This document shows positions 34,963-44,109 of a stretch of DNA of 64,000 nt, piece by piece (position 1 is the stretch's first letter; each line of letters begins with the position of its first letter). The DNA lies in assembly GCF_947498805.1 (NCBI RefSeq), contig NZ_CANMLT010000005.1:310001-374000 (forward strand), given 5' to 3'. This DNA is from an uncultured Tenacibaculum sp. (GTDB lineage: Bacteria > Bacteroidota > Bacteroidia > Flavobacteriales > Flavobacteriaceae). A model generated the notes under the pieces. It worked only from the letters and a program-made list of their open reading frames with translations. It was not told the DNA's origin and ran no database searches. Position numbers and translations under genes: made by a program.

Positions 34963-35328
34963 TTAGAACGGTAAATCATCTGGTTCGTTAGCAGATAAAT
35001 CTGGAGCTGGCTCAAACTGATCTGGAGCTGGCATTCCTTGTGGTGCTGCTTGTGCTAAGTTTTCAATTCTCCATCCTTGAACAGAGTTAAAATACTTCGC
35101 TTCTCCTTGAGGGTTAATCCATTCTCTTCCTCTTAAATTGATAGAAACCTTTACATCTTGTCCTACTTGGTAACTGTTTAATAAGTCACACTTATCTTGA
35201 ATAAACTCAATTAATATCATTTGAGGATATTGCTCATCAGTAGTCACAACCATTTCACGCTTTCTGAATCCGTTTGATCCAAAAGTCTGTGTTTCATTGA
35301 TCAATTTAATCTTCCCTATAACTTCCAT
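34963..35328 (-). CDS. DUF3127 domain protein
   Basis: A 121-residue protein matching the Bacteroidota DUF3127 family: GKIKLINETQTFGSNGFRKRE at the start, then TTDEQYPQ, and NLRGREW followed by a W-R-I-E strand. The family is predicted to adopt an OB-like fold and has been linked to single-stranded nucleic acid binding, without firm proof. The acidic tail ending ANEPDDLPF resembles the C-terminal tip of SSB (DDLPF versus DDDIPF), which recruits partner proteins; this supports an SSB-like role. It is 8 bp downstream of the flavin reductase gene and probably co-transcribed. Confidence 0.85.
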   Translation of the reverse strand: MEVIGKIKLINETQTFGSNGFRKREMVVTTDEQYPQMILIEFIQDKCDLLNSYQVGQDVKVSINLRGREWINPQGEAKYFNSVQGWRIENLAQAAPQGMPAPDQFEPAPDLSANEPDDLPF

Positions 35329-35336
35329 ATTCTTAA

Positions 35337-36197
35337 CTATTTAATTAAAAGCACTTTCCACGCGCTTTCTACATCATTTTTTTGTAAATACTCTTGTGCA
35401 AATGTATGCTTTTTTTCAGTGCTAATAGAAACATATTCTGGATGTTCTTTAGCAAAGTTATTAACAGTTTCATTACTAGGAAGCTTTTCTACATTACCTA
35501 ACATTCCTAAATTATTTCCTGTTAAAACAGTGCTATTTCTAATTTCAAACGGAATTTGATCTACCCCAATTCCTAAAGTAGATATTGGTTTTGGAATTTC
35601 AAAAAAACCGTCTCTTGCTCTAGAATAAAAACTTCCTCCTGCTCTAGCAACCAAATCTATCTTATATTGGTCTATACTTCCATCTTCAGCTAAAACATCC
35701 TCATTTATATGAAGTTTTACCACTTCACAAACAATTAAATTTCCTGCTCCTCCTTCAGATCCAGTATATATAATATCATTTACTTTACATTCAAACTGAA
35801 CTGGAGATTCTGCTACTCTAAAAGGCTTTACCTCGTCAGAAGGTAACATGGTTAATCCTGCTTTTTCAAATTCATTAACCCCTTTAGGATACATCGTACT
35901 ACTTAACGACATTTGTTGAACGATATCATAATTCACCACATTGATAACCACTTCTTTTGTATCTTCTGCATTATCTAAAGTGTGTTTCGTTGTATTTGCT
36001 CTTACACTTCGTGCAGGAGAAAAAATCATAATTGGAGGATTGGCTCCAAAAACATTAAAAAAACTAAAAGGAGATAAATTCGGATTTCCTTCACTATCAA
36101 TCGTGCTCGCAAATGCTATAGGTCTTGGAGCTATGGCCCCTAATAAATAACTATGTAATTTTCCTGTAGGTAAATCTTTAGGATCTAATGATAACAT
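35337..36197 (-). CDS. Flavin reductase family (FMN-binding) protein
   Basis: A 286-residue cytoplasmic flavoprotein of the flavin reductase-like split-barrel family. The N-terminal YLLGAIAPRPIAFAST, NLSPFSFFNVFGANPP and the SPARSVRANTTKHT segment form the FMN site; the middle VQFECKVNDIIYTGSEGGAGNLIVCEV is the second barrel strand region. Members reduce FMN or hold it for oxidoreductase chemistry; the partner is unknown. It is divergent from the histidine kinase gene at 36273 across 75 bp. Confidence 0.87.
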   Translation of the reverse strand: MLSLDPKDLPTGKLHSYLLGAIAPRPIAFASTIDSEGNPNLSPFSFFNVFGANPPIMIFSPARSVRANTTKHTLDNAEDTKEVVINVVNYDIVQQMSLSSTMYPKGVNEFEKAGLTMLPSDEVKPFRVAESPVQFECKVNDIIYTGSEGGAGNLIVCEVVKLHINEDVLAEDGSIDQYKIDLVARAGGSFYSRARDGFFEIPKPISTLGIGVDQIPFEIRNSTVLTGNNLGMLGNVEKLPSNETVNNFAKEHPEYVSISTEKKHTFAQEYLQKNDVESAWKVLLIK

Positions 36198-36260
36198 TAT
36201 CTAATATTTTTAATGTAAATATACTACGGATTTATAAATTAAGTTATTGTAAGAATAGTT

Positions 36261-36268
36261 TATATTTG
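36261..36268 (+). promoter_or_regulatory. Candidate -7 box at the kinase start
   Basis: TATATTTG ends 4 bp before ATG 36273, predicting a leaderless transcript or use of the next in-frame ATG at 36285. No TTTG box at the right spacing is evident. Confidence 0.4.
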
Positions 36269-36272
36269 AATA

Positions 36273-37421
36273 ATGAGTTTTTTTATGAATACGTATTGGC
36301 TAAAACGATTTGGAGTTCTAGTTTCTTTTGGAATCGTTACTTTGATACTATGGAATACTTATTCTTTTTTTAAACTATTTAAAGAAGAAGAACGTGCTAA
36401 AATGGAGGTTTATGCTTCTGCAGTAAAAGAGTTAGCCGCAAATACCGATTTAAATGCCAATATCAATTTAGAAAACAAAGTTTTTGAGACAATTAAAAAC
36501 ATCCCGGCAATTTCAGTAGATGAAAATGGTGAAATAAAATACACTTACAATTTAGATTCTATTAAATCCAAAGACCCAAAATATCTTAAGGAGCAATTGA
36601 ATCTCATGAAAAAACAAAACGCTCCTATAGTAATCGAGTATCTTAATACCAAGGATTATATTTATTACAGGAATTCTGATTTACTCTACAAGCTAACGTA
36701 TTATCCTATTGCGTTACTCTTAATTCTAGCGCTATTTTCTACTATTATATATCTCGTATACCGCTCCAATAAAGTAGCTGAACAAAATAAGTTATGGACT
36801 GGTATGGCTAAGGAAACAGCACATCAAATAGGTACTCCTTTATCTTCTCTACTGGGTTGGATTGAAATTTTGAAAACCGAAAATATTGATCCATCTTATA
36901 TCAATGAAATGCAAAAAGATGTAGATAGGCTTAGTACCATTGCTAATAGATTTTCTAAAATTGGCTCCTTACCTGAGTTAAAAAAACAAGATGTGGTTGC
37001 TATTACTCAAACCACTTTTAACTATTTACAATCTCGAGGATCAAAGCATACAAATTTTTCTTTCTCTTCAAGTCAAAACAACTTGTATGCTCAACTAAAC
37101 ACAGAACTCTTTGGCTGGGTAATTGAAAATCTTATTAAAAATGCAATTGACGCCATGCAAGCCAAAGGAGATCTTGCTGTTCATATTTCAGAAACTCCTA
37201 AAACAGTAAAAATATTGGTTTCAGATACAGGAAAGGGAATTGCCAAATCACAATTCAATCAAATATTTAAACCTGGCTTTACCACAAAAAAACGCGGTTG
37301 GGGTTTAGGGCTTTCACTCTCTAAACGTATTATTGAAGATTATCACAACGGTAAAATTCACGTGTTAAAATCAGAATTTGGAAAAGGAACTACTTTTGAA
37401 ATTCTGCTCAATAAATTATAG
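36273..37421 (+). CDS. Orphan membrane sensor histidine kinase
   Basis: A 382-residue kinase. One transmembrane helix lies at about residues 11-31 and a second at about 144-165, flanking an extracytoplasmic sensor of about 110 residues. The phosphoacceptor motif AHQIGTPLSSLLGW is near residue 182. The ATP domain shows the N box (ENLIKNAIDAM), G1 (VSDTGKGI), the F box (IFKPGFTTK) and G2 (GWGLGLSLSKRI). The HQIGTP variant of the H box is common in Bacteroidota. No response regulator is adjacent, so the partner is elsewhere. The start at 36273 or at 36285 is undecided. Confidence 0.88.
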   Translation: MSFFMNTYWLKRFGVLVSFGIVTLILWNTYSFFKLFKEEERAKMEVYASAVKELAANTDLNANINLENKVFETIKNIPAISVDENGEIKYTYNLDSIKSKDPKYLKEQLNLMKKQNAPIVIEYLNTKDYIYYRNSDLLYKLTYYPIALLLILALFSTIIYLVYRSNKVAEQNKLWTGMAKETAHQIGTPLSSLLGWIEILKTENIDPSYINEMQKDVDRLSTIANRFSKIGSLPELKKQDVVAITQTTFNYLQSRGSKHTNFSFSSSQNNLYAQLNTELFGWVIENLIKNAIDAMQAKGDLAVHISETPKTVKILVSDTGKGIAKSQFNQIFKPGFTTKKRGWGLGLSLSKRIIEDYHNGKIHVLKSEFGKGTTFEILLNKL

Positions 37422-37447
37422 CCTCATGTTTTTTTGTTGCTATTAAT

Positions 37448-37840
37448 TTACTTGAAGTTCTCCGCTATTTTTTCAGCGATAGTTTTAAACTCATCATTAG
37501 TCAGCTTGTCCTTTTTAACAAACTGCATATCTGCCATCGTATTTATTGGAATTAAATGTACATGCACATGAGGAACCTCTAACCCTATGACACTCATCCC
37601 AATTCGTTCACAAGGAATTGCTTTTTCCAATGCTTTTGCTACTCGATAAGAAAAAGACATTAACCCATCATATTCCTCTTTAGATAAATCAAATATTTTA
37701 TTTTCCTCTCTTTTAGGAATTACTAACGTATGTCCTTTAGCATTTGGGTTTATATCTAAAAAAGCATAAAAATTTTCATCTTCTGCAATTTTATATGAAG
37801 GAATTTCTCCTGCTACTATCTTAGTAAAAATACTTGCCAT
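37448..37840 (-). CDS. HIT family nucleotide-binding protein
   Basis: A 130-residue histidine-triad protein, cytoplasmic, hydrolysing or transferring nucleotidyl groups (Hint-type purine nucleoside phosphoramidase activity is usual). It starts ASIFTKIVAGEIPSYKIAED, has the DINPNAKGHTLVIPKR strand, and ends with the catalytic triad HVHVHLIP near residue 92. The length fits the family. It follows greA on the same strand after a terminator hairpin, which may let some readthrough occur. Confidence 0.93.
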   Translation of the reverse strand: MASIFTKIVAGEIPSYKIAEDENFYAFLDINPNAKGHTLVIPKREENKIFDLSKEEYDGLMSFSYRVAKALEKAIPCERIGMSVIGLEVPHVHVHLIPINTMADMQFVKKDKLTNDEFKTIAEKIAENFK

Positions 37841-37861
37841 GTCTCTTTTAGTTTTTAGTAA

Positions 37862-37892
37862 AAATAAAAAAAGCGTTGCTTAAAGCAACGCT
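37862..37892 (-). terminator. Terminator between greA and the HIT gene
   Basis: AGCGTTGCT (37872-37880) and AGCAACGCT (37884-37892) form a 9-bp stem around TAA. On the minus strand a TTTTTTATTTT run follows. It lies downstream of greA and just upstream of the HIT gene. Confidence 0.75.
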
Positions 37893-37919
37893 CATTTATA
37901 AAATATTTTTTGTCTTTTT

Positions 37920-38393
37920 TTAACGTGAAATATCCATTATTTCAAACTTCATAATTCCATTTGGAACTTGAATTTCAGCTACATCTCCAACTTTCTTTCC
38001 TAATAACCCTTTTCCTATTGGTGAATTTACAGATAATTTTCCGTTTCTTACATCGCTTTCACTATCCGCAACTAACGTATATGAAAACTCCATTCCATTC
38101 ACCGTATTTTTAATCTTTACAATTGAATGAATTAAAATTTTAGAAGTATCTAATTGACTTTCATCAATAATACGAGCACTAGCAACAACATTCTTTAATT
38201 TTGCAATCTTGGTTTCTAATAACGATTGCTCTTCTTTTGCAGCATGATACTCTGCGTTCTCACTTAAATCTCCCTTATCACGTGCATCCGCAATTTCTTG
38301 AGATACTCTTGGACGCTCTACTTGCTCTAAGTGCGCTAATTCATCTTTTAATTTCTTTAATCCTTCTTCTGTATAATATGATATATTGCTCAT
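37920..38393 (-). CDS. greA: Transcription elongation factor GreA
   Basis: A 157-residue protein that binds RNA polymerase in the secondary channel and stimulates cleavage of backtracked RNA. The N-terminal coiled coil (residues 1-75) carries the tip acidic motif DARDKGDLSENAEYHAAKEE, whose Asp and Glu residues coordinate the catalytic metal. The C-terminal FKBP-like domain ends in SPIGKGLLGKKVGD and a short beta strand. Length and motifs are standard. A 189-bp region with no assigned promoter separates it from the divergent Rieske-like gene. Confidence 0.95.
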   Translation of the reverse strand: MSNISYYTEEGLKKLKDELAHLEQVERPRVSQEIADARDKGDLSENAEYHAAKEEQSLLETKIAKLKNVVASARIIDESQLDTSKILIHSIVKIKNTVNGMEFSYTLVADSESDVRNGKLSVNSPIGKGLLGKKVGDVAEIQVPNGIMKFEIMDISR

Positions 38394-38582
38394 TTTTTCT
38401 CTTCTTTTAAATCCAACATCAAAACTCCTTTCTTTTAGAAGCTTTCCTATAATCGTTTTGCCTAAGTTTAATTTGGCTTTTAAAATTCAAAAATCTCACG
38501 CCTATTGGAATGAGATTCTCTTACAAATGTACAAAATATTTGTAAATTCGTCACGTTACATTACCAATAGAATACAGTTTTA

Positions 38583-38987
38583 ATGAGAAAAATTCTTTAC
38601 TTATTAGTTTTTATAGTTATTTCTAGTTGCGGAAGCGAAATAGTTCAGAACACCTGTTTTAACGGTGTTCGATTAAATGAAGTGATCAACTTGAACAACC
38701 CAGAATTCATCAATTTGCAAGTTCCTAACGGTAGTGCTATTACCAGTATTGGTGGAAGAACTGTTCTAGTTATTAGAAGAAATAGTCACTATCAGGCATT
38801 TGATTTACAATGTCCGCAAAAAAATTGTGGCTCACCTATGACCTATGATGGCTTAAAGCTAAAGTGTGCTTGTGATAATAAAGAGTATAATTCTTTAAAT
38901 GGTTCACCTCTAGATGGTGAAGGTTGTTTTGTACTAGAGTACAACGTTTTACAAATAAATAGCGCTTCTCTACAAATTAGCAGATAA
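38583..38987 (+). CDS. Rieske-like lipoprotein with altered cluster ligands
   Basis: A 134-residue protein with a lipoprotein signal (ISSCGS, Cys 16). The rest resembles a Rieske fold: a V-L-V-I-R strand, then the first ligand loop as C-P-Q in place of C-x-H, and the second as C-A-C-D in place of C-x-C-H, followed by the usual YNSLNGSPLDG stretch. Additional Cys residues occur at QKNC and GEGC. The two His ligands needed for a Rieske [2Fe-2S] cluster are missing, so it either binds a different cofactor or uses the fold structurally. It is followed by purK but probably transcribed separately. Confidence 0.7.
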   Translation: MRKILYLLVFIVISSCGSEIVQNTCFNGVRLNEVINLNNPEFINLQVPNGSAITSIGGRTVLVIRRNSHYQAFDLQCPQKNCGSPMTYDGLKLKCACDNKEYNSLNGSPLDGEGCFVLEYNVLQINSASLQISR

Positions 38988-39015
38988 TTAAATTTTCACA
39001 ACCCGATAAGATTCT

Positions 39016-39023
39016 TATTTTTG
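39016..39023 (+). promoter_or_regulatory. Candidate -7 box upstream of purK
   Basis: TATTTTTG, ending 33 bp before the purK start, matches TAnnTTTG. The -33 region (TTTTC near 38993-38997) is a poor match. Confidence 0.4.
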
Positions 39024-39056
39024 CGCTAACAACAACACAACTAATTAATTTTTAAC

Positions 39057-40214
39057 GTGAAAAATTATTTTTCGTCTTCCTTTAGACTAGGAGTTCTAGG
39101 TGGAGGGCAGTTAGGTAAAATGCTATTATCCGAAACTCAAAAATTTGATGTTTTTACGGTAGTATTAGACGCAAACAAAGAAGCTCCATGTGCTCAAATT
39201 TGTAATGAATTTCATCAAGGAGACTTATTAGACTTTGAAACTGTATACAACTTTGGTAAACAGGTAGATTTATTAACTATTGAAATCGAAAATGTAAACA
39301 TTGATGCGCTAGATAAATTAGAAGCAGAAGGGTTAACCATTTATCCGAAACCAAAGAATTTAAGAGTTATTCAGAATAAAGCTCAACAAAAAAAATTCTA
39401 CAAAGACCACAATATCCCTGCCGCAGAATTTAATCATTATGCATATTTAGAAGAGTTAAAACACTCCTATGAAAATGACATTATAGATTTTCCTTTTGTA
39501 TGGAAAGCTGCTCGTTTTGGATATGATGGTAACGGAGTTAAGGTTGTTAGAAACATCGCTGATTTAGAAGGTTTACCTAGTGGAGAATGTATTACTGAAA
39601 AACTAATTCCTTTTAAAAATGAACTTGCCGTAATCGTAGCTCGAAACGAACGTGGAGAAACAAAAACATACCCTGTTGTAGAAATGGAGTTTCATCCAGA
39701 AGCAAATCAGGTAGAATATGTAATTTGTCCAGCTCGTATTCAAGAAGCTGTAGCTCAAAAAGCTCAGAAAGTAGCACTTAAAGTTGCCGATTCCTTTGAT
39801 TTTGTAGGTTTGTTAGCTGTGGAAATGTTTCAGACTGAAGATGATGAAATATTAGTAAATGAAGTAGCTCCTAGAACTCATAATTCAGGACATTATTCCA
39901 TAGAAGCAAGTTATACCAATCAATTTGAACAACACTTACGAAGTATTTTAAACCTTCCTTTAGGAAATACTGAAAGTAAAGTAGCAGGTATTATGGTTAA
40001 TCTTGTAGGTGCAGAAGGATACACGGGTAATGTGGTATATGAAAACATTGAAGATATTTTAAAAATAGACGGTGTAACCCCTCATATCTATGGAAAAACT
40101 ATTACAAAACCTTTCCGTAAAATGGGACATGTTACTATTGTGAATACAGATATCAACGAAGCTAGAAAAGTAGCTCAGCAAGTAAAAGAAACCATTAGAG
40201 TAATTAGTAAATAA
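39057..40214 (+). CDS. purK: 5-(carboxyamino)imidazole ribonucleotide synthase
   Basis: The ATP-grasp enzyme PurK, which converts AIR, bicarbonate and ATP to N5-CAIR in de novo purine synthesis. The 385-residue protein starts with LGVLGGGQLGKMLL (nucleotide-binding N-terminal domain) and has the ATP-grasp core around FPFVWKAARFGYDGNGVKVV, then VEMFQTEDDEILVNEVAPRTHNSGH (metal and carboxylate ligands, about residues 262-286). The start is a GTG at 39057: the next in-frame ATG lies after the essential GGGQLG motif. purE follows after 40 bp, completing the two-step carboxylation. Confidence 0.95.
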   Translation: MKNYFSSSFRLGVLGGGQLGKMLLSETQKFDVFTVVLDANKEAPCAQICNEFHQGDLLDFETVYNFGKQVDLLTIEIENVNIDALDKLEAEGLTIYPKPKNLRVIQNKAQQKKFYKDHNIPAAEFNHYAYLEELKHSYENDIIDFPFVWKAARFGYDGNGVKVVRNIADLEGLPSGECITEKLIPFKNELAVIVARNERGETKTYPVVEMEFHPEANQVEYVICPARIQEAVAQKAQKVALKVADSFDFVGLLAVEMFQTEDDEILVNEVAPRTHNSGHYSIEASYTNQFEQHLRSILNLPLGNTESKVAGIMVNLVGAEGYTGNVVYENIEDILKIDGVTPHIYGKTITKPFRKMGHVTIVNTDINEARKVAQQVKETIRVISK

Positions 40215-40254
40215 TTTCTCGACTTGATCCTCGAGATAACAAAAAAATAAAAGT

Positions 40255-40734
40255 ATGGTAGGAATTATCATGGGAAGCGATTCTGATCTTCCAATAATGC
40301 AAGAAGCAATAGATATTTTAGAGAGTTTTGATATTCAAGTTGAAGTTGATATTGTATCTGCTCACAGAACTCCAGAGAAATTATTTGATTACGCAACTAA
40401 CGCTCATAAAAGAGGCGTTAAAGCAATTGTAGCCGGTGCTGGAGGTGCTGCCCATTTACCAGGTATGGTGGCAAGTATGAGTCCTTTACCTGTAATTGGA
40501 GTACCTGTAAAAAGTAGAAACTCAATTGATGGTTGGGATTCTGTTTTATCTATTTTACAAATGCCTGGAGGTGTTCCTGTTGCTACCGTTGCTTTAGACG
40601 GAGCTAAAAACGCAGGAATTCTTGCTGCACAAATTATTGGAGCCTCAGACAAATGTGTTTTAGATAAAATTATAGCCTATAAAGAAGGCTTAAAACTTAA
40701 GGTTGAAAAAGCTTCAGAAAGAGTAAAAAAATAA
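40255..40734 (+). CDS. purE: N5-carboxyaminoimidazole ribonucleotide mutase
   Basis: PurE class I, which moves the carboxylate of N5-CAIR to give CAIR. The 159-residue protein opens VGIIMGSDSDLPIM (phosphate-binding loop), followed by VDIVSAHRTPEKLFDYA with the catalytic His, GAGGAAHLPGMVAS, and GVPVKS. The length is typical. It forms an operon with purK and ends at the terminator at 40758-40790. Confidence 0.96.
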   Translation: MVGIIMGSDSDLPIMQEAIDILESFDIQVEVDIVSAHRTPEKLFDYATNAHKRGVKAIVAGAGGAAHLPGMVASMSPLPVIGVPVKSRNSIDGWDSVLSILQMPGGVPVATVALDGAKNAGILAAQIIGASDKCVLDKIIAYKEGLKLKVEKASERVKK

Positions 40735-40757
40735 GTACCTTAGTACTTCTATTATAC

Positions 40758-40790
40758 AAACCTCACTCATTCAACTTTGTGAGGTTTTTT
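40758..40790 (+). terminator. Terminator of purKE
   Basis: AAACCTCAC (40758-40766) pairs with GTGAGGTTT (40779-40787), followed by more T. Confidence 0.8.
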
Positions 40791-40810
40791 CAATTTTAAA
40801 AGAGACTTTT

Positions 40811-42838
40811 ATGACTAAGAATCCTTTATTACAAGATTTTAATACACCTCCTTTTTCAAAAGTAAAAGAGGAAAACTATAAACCCGCAATACAAAAAGCT
40901 ATAGAATTAGCAAAAGAAGAAATCACTGCTATTATAGAAAATATTGAAGCTCCTAATTTTATAAACACCACTGAAGCGCTAGATTATGTTGGGGATAAAT
41001 TAGACCGAGTTACTTCAATTTTTTTCAATTTAAATTCGGCAGAAACCAATGAAGAAATTCAAAAAATAGCAAAAGATATTTCTCCTTGGTTGAGTGAGTT
41101 TAAAAACGACATGATTTTAAATGAGGCTTTGTTTAATAGGGTAAAAGCTGTTTATGATCAAAAAGAGCAATTAAATTTAACTCCAGAGCAAATCATGTTG
41201 TTAGAAAAACAATACAAAGGTTTTGCTAGAAACGGAGCCAATTTGAATGATACAGACAAAACTGAACTTCGTAAACTAGATGCAGCCTTGGCTAAATTAT
41301 CGCTTCAATTTGGAGAAAATGTTTTAGCTGAAACCAACGCTTTTGAATTGTTATTAACGAATGAAGAGGATCTAGCTGGACTTCCAGATGGTGCTAAAGA
41401 AGCTGCTAAATTACTAGCACAACAAAAAGAAAAAGAAGGTTGGTTAATTACATTAGACTATCCAAGCTATATTCCTTTTATGACCTATGCAGAAAATAGA
41501 GAGTTACGTAAACAACTTTCAATAGCTATGGGTAAAAAAGGGTTTCAACAAAATGAATTCAACAATGAACAAATTGTTCTAGATATAGTAAACCTTCGTC
41601 ATAAAAGAGCCAATCTATTAGGTTATAAAACGCATGCACATTTTGTTTTAGAAGAACGAATGGCAGAAACTCCTACCAAGGTATTAGATTTTCTAAATGA
41701 ATTATTAGAAAAGGCAAAACCTGCTGCGAAAAAAGAATTTGAAAACTTAGAAAACTATGCAAAAAAACTTGATGGAATAGATCAATTGCAAAAGTGGGAT
41801 TCTGCGTTTTATTCTGAAAAATTGAAAAAAGAATTGTTTAGCTTAGATCAAGAGTTATTAAAACCATATTTCAAACTGGAAAATGTTATTGATGGTGTCT
41901 TTGAGATTTCTAGTAAATTATTCGATCTTCAATTTGAAGAAATAGACACAATTGACAAATACCACGAAGATGTAAAAACATATTCAGTAACAAATAATAA
42001 AGGTGAGTTCATTTCTTATTTTTATGCTGATTTCCACCCAAGACCTGGAAAAAGAAACGGGGCATGGATGACTTCTTATAAATCACAACAAATTAAGAAT
42101 AACATAAACGAACGTCCTCAAGTTTCCATCGTATGTAATTTTACCAAACCAACAGAAACAAAACCTTCTCTATTAACTTTTAATGAAGTAACTACGTTGT
42201 TTCATGAGTTTGGGCATGCATTACACGGAATGCTAGCGAATACTACTTATGGAAGTTTATCTGGAACCTCTGTTTCTTGGGATTTTGTAGAATTACCTAG
42301 TCAAGTTTTAGAAAACTGGTGTTATGAAAAAGAGGCCTTAGAACTGTTTGCCAAGCATTATGAAACTGGAGAAGTTATTCCTATGGAATACGTTCAAAAA
42401 ATCAAAGAATCTGCAAGTTTTCATGAAGGAATGCAAACGTTAAGACAGTTAAGTTTTGGTTTACTTGATATGTCATGGCATGGAGGAGAATCACCTGAAA
42501 GTATTACTTCTGTAAAGGATTTTGAATTAGAAGCCTTCAAAAACACAAAATTATACCCAGATGTTTCAGAGAATTGCATGAGTACTGCTTTTTCTCATAT
42601 TTTTCAAGGAGGTTACTCTGCTGGATATTATTCTTATAAATGGGCAGAAGTTTTAGATGCTGATGCCTTTGAGTACTTTAAAGAAGAAGGAATTTTCAAC
42701 AAAGAAGTGGCTGACAAATTCAAAAATAACGTACTATCAAAAGGAGGAACAGAAAAACCTATGGATTTATACAAGCGATTTAGAGGTAAAAAACCAAACT
42801 CAGATGCTTTGTTAAAAAGAGCTGGATTACTTAAATAA
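40811..42838 (+). CDS. M3 family metallopeptidase (oligopeptidase A/Dcp-like)
   Basis: A 675-residue zinc peptidase that trims peptides, probably in the cytoplasm since no signal peptide is visible. The zinc motif FHEFGHALHG is near residue 464, with the downstream Glu ligand in SWDFVELPSQ; the helix-rich N-terminal half and the late GGYSAGYYSYKWAEVLDADAF segment are standard for M3 peptidases such as Dcp and OpdA. Whether it is an oligopeptidase or a dipeptidyl carboxypeptidase cannot be told from sequence alone. It lies 76 bp beyond purE, after a terminator, so it has its own transcription. Confidence 0.92.
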   Translation: MTKNPLLQDFNTPPFSKVKEENYKPAIQKAIELAKEEITAIIENIEAPNFINTTEALDYVGDKLDRVTSIFFNLNSAETNEEIQKIAKDISPWLSEFKNDMILNEALFNRVKAVYDQKEQLNLTPEQIMLLEKQYKGFARNGANLNDTDKTELRKLDAALAKLSLQFGENVLAETNAFELLLTNEEDLAGLPDGAKEAAKLLAQQKEKEGWLITLDYPSYIPFMTYAENRELRKQLSIAMGKKGFQQNEFNNEQIVLDIVNLRHKRANLLGYKTHAHFVLEERMAETPTKVLDFLNELLEKAKPAAKKEFENLENYAKKLDGIDQLQKWDSAFYSEKLKKELFSLDQELLKPYFKLENVIDGVFEISSKLFDLQFEEIDTIDKYHEDVKTYSVTNNKGEFISYFYADFHPRPGKRNGAWMTSYKSQQIKNNINERPQVSIVCNFTKPTETKPSLLTFNEVTTLFHEFGHALHGMLANTTYGSLSGTSVSWDFVELPSQVLENWCYEKEALELFAKHYETGEVIPMEYVQKIKESASFHEGMQTLRQLSFGLLDMSWHGGESPESITSVKDFELEAFKNTKLYPDVSENCMSTAFSHIFQGGYSAGYYSYKWAEVLDADAFEYFKEEGIFNKEVADKFKNNVLSKGGTEKPMDLYKRFRGKKPNSDALLKRAGLLK

Positions 42839-42897
42839 TTCCAACTATTTTTTTAAATAATACAAACAAGTCCTTATTTTTATGGAAAAATTATGCT

Positions 42898-44109
42898 ATG
42901 AAAAAAGGACTTGTTATTTTACTGCTGTTTTATACTGCGTTATCATTTTCTCAACTTACTATTAAAGGAAAGGTTCACAACAATATTCATGAACCCTTAG
43001 AAGGTGCTTCTGTTTACTTTAATAACACCACTGTTGGTACTATTACAAATTCAAAAGGTGAGTTTGAGTTAAAAATTCAAGAAGGAAATTACAATCTCAT
43101 TGTATCTTATATAGGTTATAAAACCAAGAAAATCTTAATCAATTCAGAAAACAAGCATCAAAAAATAACCATTCAACTTCAAGAAGACACCAATTTACTT
43201 AATGAAGTAGTTATTAAAGATATTGTTTATGATTATAAATGGAAAAGAGATTTATTTTTCTTTAAACGTGCTTTTTTAGGAAGAAGTGCCGCTTCAAAAA
43301 AATGTAAAATAGTAAATGAAAAAGATCTGTACTTTTCTTTTGATGAAACCACTAATATATTTCATGCCTACGCTAAAAAAAGTTTAATTATTAAAAACAA
43401 AGAATTAGGATACCTCATAACCTATGACTTGGTGGATTTTGTAAAACAAGATGATAAAATATTTTTTAGTGGGTATGTCCAGTTTAAAGATTTGAGAAAA
43501 AACGTTAGTAAAAAGTGGCGCCAAAATAGACTAAAAGCCTTTAATGGTTCTCGAATGCATTTTTTAAGAAGCTTGCTTCAAAACAAAACAGAAGAGGAAG
43601 GTTTTATCATTCATCGATTCAGTAAAATTGTAAATCCAGAAAGACCTTCTGATGAGCAAATCGAACTTGCGAGAAAAACACTTAAACCAATCTATGCAAA
43701 GGTAGATTTTGATAAAATTATCTTACAGCCTAAAACCAAAATAGATAGTGCTTTAGTTACTATTAGGAAATTTTCACTACCAAAATATTTAGACTATTTT
43801 ACGGAAAAAAATATTTCTGATAAGCATATACTTTCATATGAGGAAAACATTCCCTACTTAGATTTTAAAGGATATCTTAATGTTGTTTATAAATACGAGC
43901 CAGAAGAATACAATTATATAAAATTTAATATCAAAGCACCTGAAAAAGCCTTAGGAATGCAACCTAGTAAAATTGCTCTTATCAAAGGTAAAACTGCTAT
44001 CAATTCTCATGGTATTGTAGCACCTAAATCTATGTTAACTGAAGGTTATTGGGCATTTGAATCTATTGGAGCCATGCTTCCTTTAAATTACAAACCTTTG
44101 AAGAACTAA
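42898..44109 (+). CDS. Exported protein with carboxypeptidase-regulatory-like domain
   Basis: A 403-residue protein with a signal peptide ending LSFSQ (about residue 19). Residues 20-105 form a CarboxypepD_reg-like beta-sandwich (TIKGKVHNNIHEPLEGASVYF, then GTITNSKGEFELKI and VSYIGYKTK). The remaining 300 residues are not a family I can name; they resemble the periplasmic part of Bacteroidota proteins that carry this domain without a TonB-dependent barrel. No beta-barrel is evident. It ends tail to tail with the glycosyltransferase gene, the two stop codons overlapping by a few bases. Confidence 0.78.
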   Translation: MKKGLVILLLFYTALSFSQLTIKGKVHNNIHEPLEGASVYFNNTTVGTITNSKGEFELKIQEGNYNLIVSYIGYKTKKILINSENKHQKITIQLQEDTNLLNEVVIKDIVYDYKWKRDLFFFKRAFLGRSAASKKCKIVNEKDLYFSFDETTNIFHAYAKKSLIIKNKELGYLITYDLVDFVKQDDKIFFSGYVQFKDLRKNVSKKWRQNRLKAFNGSRMHFLRSLLQNKTEEEGFIIHRFSKIVNPERPSDEQIELARKTLKPIYAKVDFDKIILQPKTKIDSALVTIRKFSLPKYLDYFTEKNISDKHILSYEENIPYLDFKGYLNVVYKYEPEEYNYIKFNIKAPEKALGMQPSKIALIKGKTAINSHGIVAPKSMLTEGYWAFESIGAMLPLNYKPLKN

